A DNA stretch of 8,724 nucleotides from Alphaproteobacteria bacterium. GTDB taxonomy: Bacteria > Pseudomonadota > Alphaproteobacteria > Micavibrionales > UBA2020. Location of the stretch: positions 1 through 8,724 of the forward strand of contig JAQSWE010000094.1 of NCBI GenBank assembly GCA_029266795.1. Direction: 5' to 3'. The notes under the pieces were generated by a model that did no database searches, was not told the origin of the DNA, and saw only the letters and a program-made list of their open reading frames with translations. Positions 5,128 through 8,724 of this stretch are shown one piece after another. The position numbers and the translations under genes are program-made. Every line of letters begins with the position of its first letter. Position 1 is the first letter of the stretch.

Positions 5128-8100
5128 AAAAACAAAAAAGCACGCAGCGGCTTCGCAAAATCACTCTTCATCGCGCTCATGGCATCGAGCGTCTTCACCG
5201 CATGGATGGCAACCCCGTCGGAAGCGCAGCAGGTGCAGGCCAATGGCAGCACGAACACGCAAGTCTACACCGCGCCCAACGGCGTGACGGTGGTCGACAT
5301 CGCCAACCCCAACGCATCGGGCATGTCGCATAACACGTTCAATCATTACAACGTGCCGACCAACGGCCTTGTCCTAAACAACGGCAACGTGCTGCAGATG
5401 TCGCGTCAGTCGGAACTGGCGGGGCAGGTGATGGCGAACATGAACCTGACGAATGAAGCGAACCTGATCCTCAACGAAGTGGTCGCACCCAACCGCTCCA
5501 TGCTGCAGGGCTATACCGAAGTCCTCGGCAAAAAGGCCGACGTCATCGTCGCCAACCCCTATGGCATCACCTGCAACGGCTGCGGCTTCATCAACGTGCC
5601 GAACGCGACGCTGACGACCGGCGTGCCGCAAATCACGGCGGGTGCGCTGACGGGTTTCCGCATCGACAACGGCGACATCCTCGTGACCGGCACCGGTCTC
5701 AACGCCGCCAACCAGGATTACCTCGGCCTGCTCGCGCGCTCCATCAAGCTCGACGGCCAGATCAACGCGAAAGACCTCGATGTCGTCGCTGGCGCGAATG
5801 ACTGGGATGTGAACACCAAGACAGCAACGCCTCGCACACCGACCGGTATCGCCCCCACGGTTGCCATCGACTCCTCCGCGCTCGGCGGCATGTATGCCAA
5901 CCGCATCCGTCTGATCGCGACCGAAAGCGGCGTCGGCGTCAAGATGCTCGGCAGCGCGGCCGCCGGCGTGGGCGATTTTACACTGACTTCGTCGGGCAAG
6001 ATCGAAGTCGGCAGCGCGATTTCCGCCAAGCGCGACGTTAAAATCAACACCTCAGCCACAGGCGCAAACGCCATCAAGGCGACGAATGCGAAAATCTCCG
6101 CCAAGCGCGATGTTGAAATCTCCGCAACCGCAGGCGAAATCCGCCTCGAGGGCGGCCTCATCACCGCCGAAAACAATCTCGACCTCATCTCCTCCAGCCT
6201 GAACGACAGCGCGACGTCGGACCCGATGGCCGACAACAACAAGCGCTACGCCATCAACAATTTCACCCTGACGCAAACAGGTGCGGGCGCGATCGACGGC
6301 ACGACCTATGGCGCAGGCGCGAATTTCGGCGCGACGCTGGCCAGCCTCACGGTCGGAAGCTCCGGTGCAACCATTTACAGCACCAGCGGTTTCACGCTCA
6401 CCACCACGGGCGACATGCTGCTCGGCGCGGCGAAGCTGAAAAACGCAGGTAACATCGCGCTTGCCTCAACCGGCGGTGACGTCACGCTCGCAACCGGCGG
6501 CGCGGTGCAAAGCACGGCGGGTACGCTCTCCATCAGCGCGGGCGACCGTTTTGAAAACAATGGCGGCACGCTCAGCTCCGACACTTCCAGCGTCGCGCTC
6601 CGCGCGGCGAACTACATCGGCAATACGGGCAGCATCTACGCAAAAACCGCGTTGTCCTTGGCGGACGCGGCGGGCGGCAGCACGCAAGCAATCGAAAACA
6701 GCGGCACCATGATTGCCGATGCCACGCTGACCGTGAAGGGCGCATCGCTGAACAACACCGGCACGGGTGCCTTGCAGGGCGCAACGGGCGCCAACAGTAT
6801 CGCCATCACCGGTACGCTGACCAACGCCTCGGGTGCGAAAATTATCGCCTCCACCACAGGCGGCACTGCGACCATTGCGGCGGATACGATCACGAACAGC
6901 GGCATCATCCAGTCGGCAGGGCTGATGGGCGTTAACATCGCCAGCACTCTCACCAACAATGCGGGCGCGAAAATCATCGGCACGGGTGGCGTCAACGTCC
7001 GCGGCAGCGACAGCGCCTATACGATCAACAACAGCGGCACGATCCAGTCGGGCGGCCAGCTGAGCCTGCGCGGCCAGTCTGACGGTACGGGCGTCACCGT
7101 CAACGGCCTCGGCGGCTCCGCCGTGTTCCTTGGCAACAGTGTGGATATCAATGCTGACACGGTGAGCCTTGCGAGCGGCTCCGGCATTACTGCCCAGAAC
7201 GGGCTGACGCTGTCGGCGGCGACGCTCTCGATGCTCGGTTCCGCCTCCAAGGTCATCAACAGCGCGGGCAACGCGACGGTCAGCCTCACGAATGCCTTCA
7301 CGAACAACGGCCTAATGTATTCCGGCGGCAACCTGACGTTGAACGGATACACCATCACGAACGCATCGACGGGCGGCATTGCAGCCTCCGGTACGCTCGA
7401 CGTCAATTCGACGGGCAGCGTTTATAACGACGGCGCGTTCTATGCCGGTTCGCTGCTGGACATCTCCGCGCCTTCCGAAATCTATAACCACGCCACGGGG
7501 ACGATGGATTCCGGGCAGGACATGGCTTTCACCTCCAACGTGTTCCGCAACCGCAACGATATCAACGCGAACCGCAATATCACGATCACGACCGACAACT
7601 TCTATAACGAGATCGAAGGCGGTGACACGCGCTCCACCACTACCACCACGCCCGTCACGGTCGACGGCGGCTGGGAAGGCGGAGCGCTGGGCAGCACCGA
7701 CCCGACATGGCTTCTGCCGTTCGAAAGCACCAACCGCCGCTTCACCCAGACCTGGAGCGACGTCCAGTCATATGGCACCACGCCGACCGCCGCCATGCGC
7801 GCGCGCCTGATCGCGGGCACGACGCTGACCGTCACCGGCTTTAACTATGGCCTGAACCTCGGCAGCATTATGTCGGCTGGCACGGTCAACCTGACCGGCG
7901 ACCTGGGCTCGACATTCACGAACGACGCCTATGACATCACGACGATCAACTACACCAAGAAATGGCACCATTACGCCTATTGCTGCACGGACGTGATTTA
8001 CATCGGCTACACCTATAACATTCAGGATGGCACGACCTCGGCAAACGTCACGACTGCCGGCCCCGGCGCGAGCATCTATGCAGGCACGTTGAATGCGACG

Positions 8101-8724
8101 GGCTTCGGGCTCACCAATGCGGGCTCGGCGCTCGCGGCGAATGTCGATACTACCTCCGGCACAGGCGCGACCATGACGACCGGCGCCACTACCACGACTT
8201 TCGGCGGCGTGACAATTACTCTGCCCAGCAACCCGAACGGTTTCTTCGTCGTCTCGCAAAACCCGAATTCCGGCTATCTCATAGAAACGAACCCGCTCTA
8301 TGGCGCGAATTCGCCGCTCGGTTCGCAATACATGATCGACCGCCTTGGCCTCAACCCCGAAACAACCCAAAAACGCCTCGGCGACGGCAACTACGAACAA
8401 AGCTTGATCCGCGACCAGCTGACCTCGCAGGTCGGCAACGCCATCATCACGCCCGGCGAAGACGAAGCGGCGCAGATGCAGCGGCTGATGGATAATGGCG
8501 TGAATGTGGCAGGCGCTCTCGGCCTCAAATACGGCGAGGCACTGACGCCCGAACAGGCCGCGAACCTCTCGACCGACATGGTCTGGATGGTCGAAACCGA
8601 AGTCATGGGCCAGAAAGTTCTCGCCCCCGTCGTTTACTTAAGCGCGGCGACTAAGGCCGGCTTTGCGGGCGGCGCGGCCATCGTCGGCAACGACGTGAAC
8701 ATGGACCTCGCTTCTGTCACCAAC
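5125..8724 (+). CDS. TpsA: large FHA/HecA/CdiA-like exoprotein, 3' end off the window
   Basis: The frame is open for 1200 codons to the window edge without a stop. Residues 1-34 form a Sec signal peptide (SEA before QQ) with no extended ESPR-type N-terminus. The TPS (haemagglutination activity) domain runs from about 45 to 290. It contains NPNASG (61-66), FNHYNV (72-77), ILNEVV (115-120), NPYG (144-147, where NPNG is usual) and the cysteine pair CNGC (150-153). A beta-helical repeat region, rich in N-S-G-x-I patterns, spans about 295-832. Then come a Thr-rich linker (TRSTTTTTP, 835-843), an atypical Trp/Tyr/Cys segment (about 850-975), and a conserved block at about 1035-1172 with YLIETNP, RLGDGNYEQ, LTPEQ and VWMVETEV. 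That block recurs in very long FhaB/HecA/CdiA-type exoproteins ahead of a second repeat region. The expected product is a secreted surface filament exported by the adjacent TpsB. Any C-terminal toxin or adhesin tip and any immunity gene lie beyond the edge. Confidence 0.95.
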   Translation, partial: MKNKKARSGFAKSLFIALMASSVFTAWMATPSEAQQVQANGSTNTQVYTAPNGVTVVDIANPNASGMSHNTFNHYNVPTNGLVLNNGNVLQMSRQSELAGQVMANMNLTNEANLILNEVVAPNRSMLQGYTEVLGKKADVIVANPYGITCNGCGFINVPNATLTTGVPQITAGALTGFRIDNGDILVTGTGLNAANQDYLGLLARSIKLDGQINAKDLDVVAGANDWDVNTKTATPRTPTGIAPTVAIDSSALGGMYANRIRLIATESGVGVKMLGSAAAGVGDFTLTSSGKIEVGSAISAKRDVKINTSATGANAIKATNAKISAKRDVEISATAGEIRLEGGLITAENNLDLISSSLNDSATSDPMADNNKRYAINNFTLTQTGAGAIDGTTYGAGANFGATLASLTVGSSGATIYSTSGFTLTTTGDMLLGAAKLKNAGNIALASTGGDVTLATGGAVQSTAGTLSISAGDRFENNGGTLSSDTSSVALRAANYIGNTGSIYAKTALSLADAAGGSTQAIENSGTMIADATLTVKGASLNNTGTGALQGATGANSIAITGTLTNASGAKIIASTTGGTATIAADTITNSGIIQSAGLMGVNIASTLTNNAGAKIIGTGGVNVRGSDSAYTINNSGTIQSGGQLSLRGQSDGTGVTVNGLGGSAVFLGNSVDINADTVSLASGSGITAQNGLTLSAATLSMLGSASKVINSAGNATVSLTNAFTNNGLMYSGGNLTLNGYTITNASTGGIAASGTLDVNSTGSVYNDGAFYAGSLLDISAPSEIYNHATGTMDSGQDMAFTSNVFRNRNDINANRNITITTDNFYNEIEGGDTRSTTTTTPVTVDGGWEGGALGSTDPTWLLPFESTNRRFTQTWSDVQSYGTTPTAAMRARLIAGTTLTVTGFNYGLNLGSIMSAGTVNLTGDLGSTFTNDAYDITTINYTKKWHHYAYCCTDVIYIGYTYNIQDGTTSANVTTAGPGASIYAGTLNATGFGLTNAGSALAANVDTTSGTGATMTTGATTTTFGGVTITLPSNPNGFFVVSQNPNSGYLIETNPLYGANSPLGSQYMIDRLGLNPETTQKRLGDGNYEQSLIRDQLTSQVGNAIITPGEDEAAQMQRLMDNGVNVAGALGLKYGEALTPEQAANLSTDMVWMVETEVMGQKVLAPVVYLSAATKAGFAGGAAIVGNDVNMDLASVTN
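6019..6120 (+). repeat. Two near-identical 27-bp repeats 75 bp apart in tpsA
   Basis: Bases 6019-6045 and 6094-6120 both encode ISAKRDV followed by K or E and then I (residues 299-307 and 324-332). They differ at only three bases. The 25-residue spacing fits about one coil of an FHA-type beta-helix. The identity is much closer than in the other degenerate coils of this protein, which suggests a recent local duplication. Confidence 0.8.

Noticed and set aside
7768..8400. Minus-strand 210-codon frame opposite tpsA
   Set aside because: It lies wholly inside the continuous TpsA frame, with Arg/Gly/Ala-biased composition and no motif.
5125..8724. Naming the exoprotein cdiA or fhaB
   Set aside because: The C-terminus that separates a toxin-bearing CdiA from a haemagglutinin or adhesin is outside the window, so only the TpsA class is supported.

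Overview
The window is GC-rich, Gram-negative bacterial DNA. Protein-coding third positions are mostly G or C, and a two-partner secretion locus with an outer-membrane barrel requires a diderm cell. Base composition and protein style suggest a proteobacterium, possibly an alphaproteobacterium, but nothing here (no rRNA or marker gene) fixes the taxon.

Layout. Bases 1-347 (+) are the 3' end of a small membrane protein, perhaps VTT/DedA-like. It converges on, and overlaps by 19 bp, a compact three-gene minus-strand operon read from 2984 down to 329: a 402-aa alpha/beta hydrolase, a 234-aa alpha/beta hydrolase and a 248-aa HAD-superfamily phosphatase. These genes are joined by a 1-base stop/start overlap (TAATG) and a 4-base overlap (ATGA), so they are probably translationally coupled. 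Their substrates cannot be read from the sequence.

Bases 2985-3375 are a divergent intergenic region with two strongly AT-rich troughs (about 25-28% GC) and several operator-like dyads. It probably holds the promoters of both the hydrolase operon and the secretion locus.

Bases 3376-8724 (+) are a type Vb (two-partner) secretion locus in the order tpsB-tpsA. TpsB (576 aa, TTG start) is a complete FhaC/ShlB/CdiB-type transporter with signal peptide, two POTRA domains, the VRGF barrel motif and a C-terminal phenylalanine. TpsA starts 18 bp downstream and stays open for 1200 codons to the window edge. It has a signal peptide, a TPS secretion domain, a long beta-helical repeat region, a Tyr/Cys-rich insert and a conserved block (YLIETNP ... 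RLGDGNYEQ ... VWMVETEV) typical of very large FhaB/HecA/CdiA-like exoproteins. TpsB would export TpsA as a cell-surface filament. The C-terminal part, which would decide between an adhesin/haemagglutinin and a contact-dependent inhibition effector with a toxin tip, lies outside the window. The secretion locus is the most interesting content. I see no tRNA, rRNA, CRISPR array, insertion sequence or convincing rho-independent terminator.
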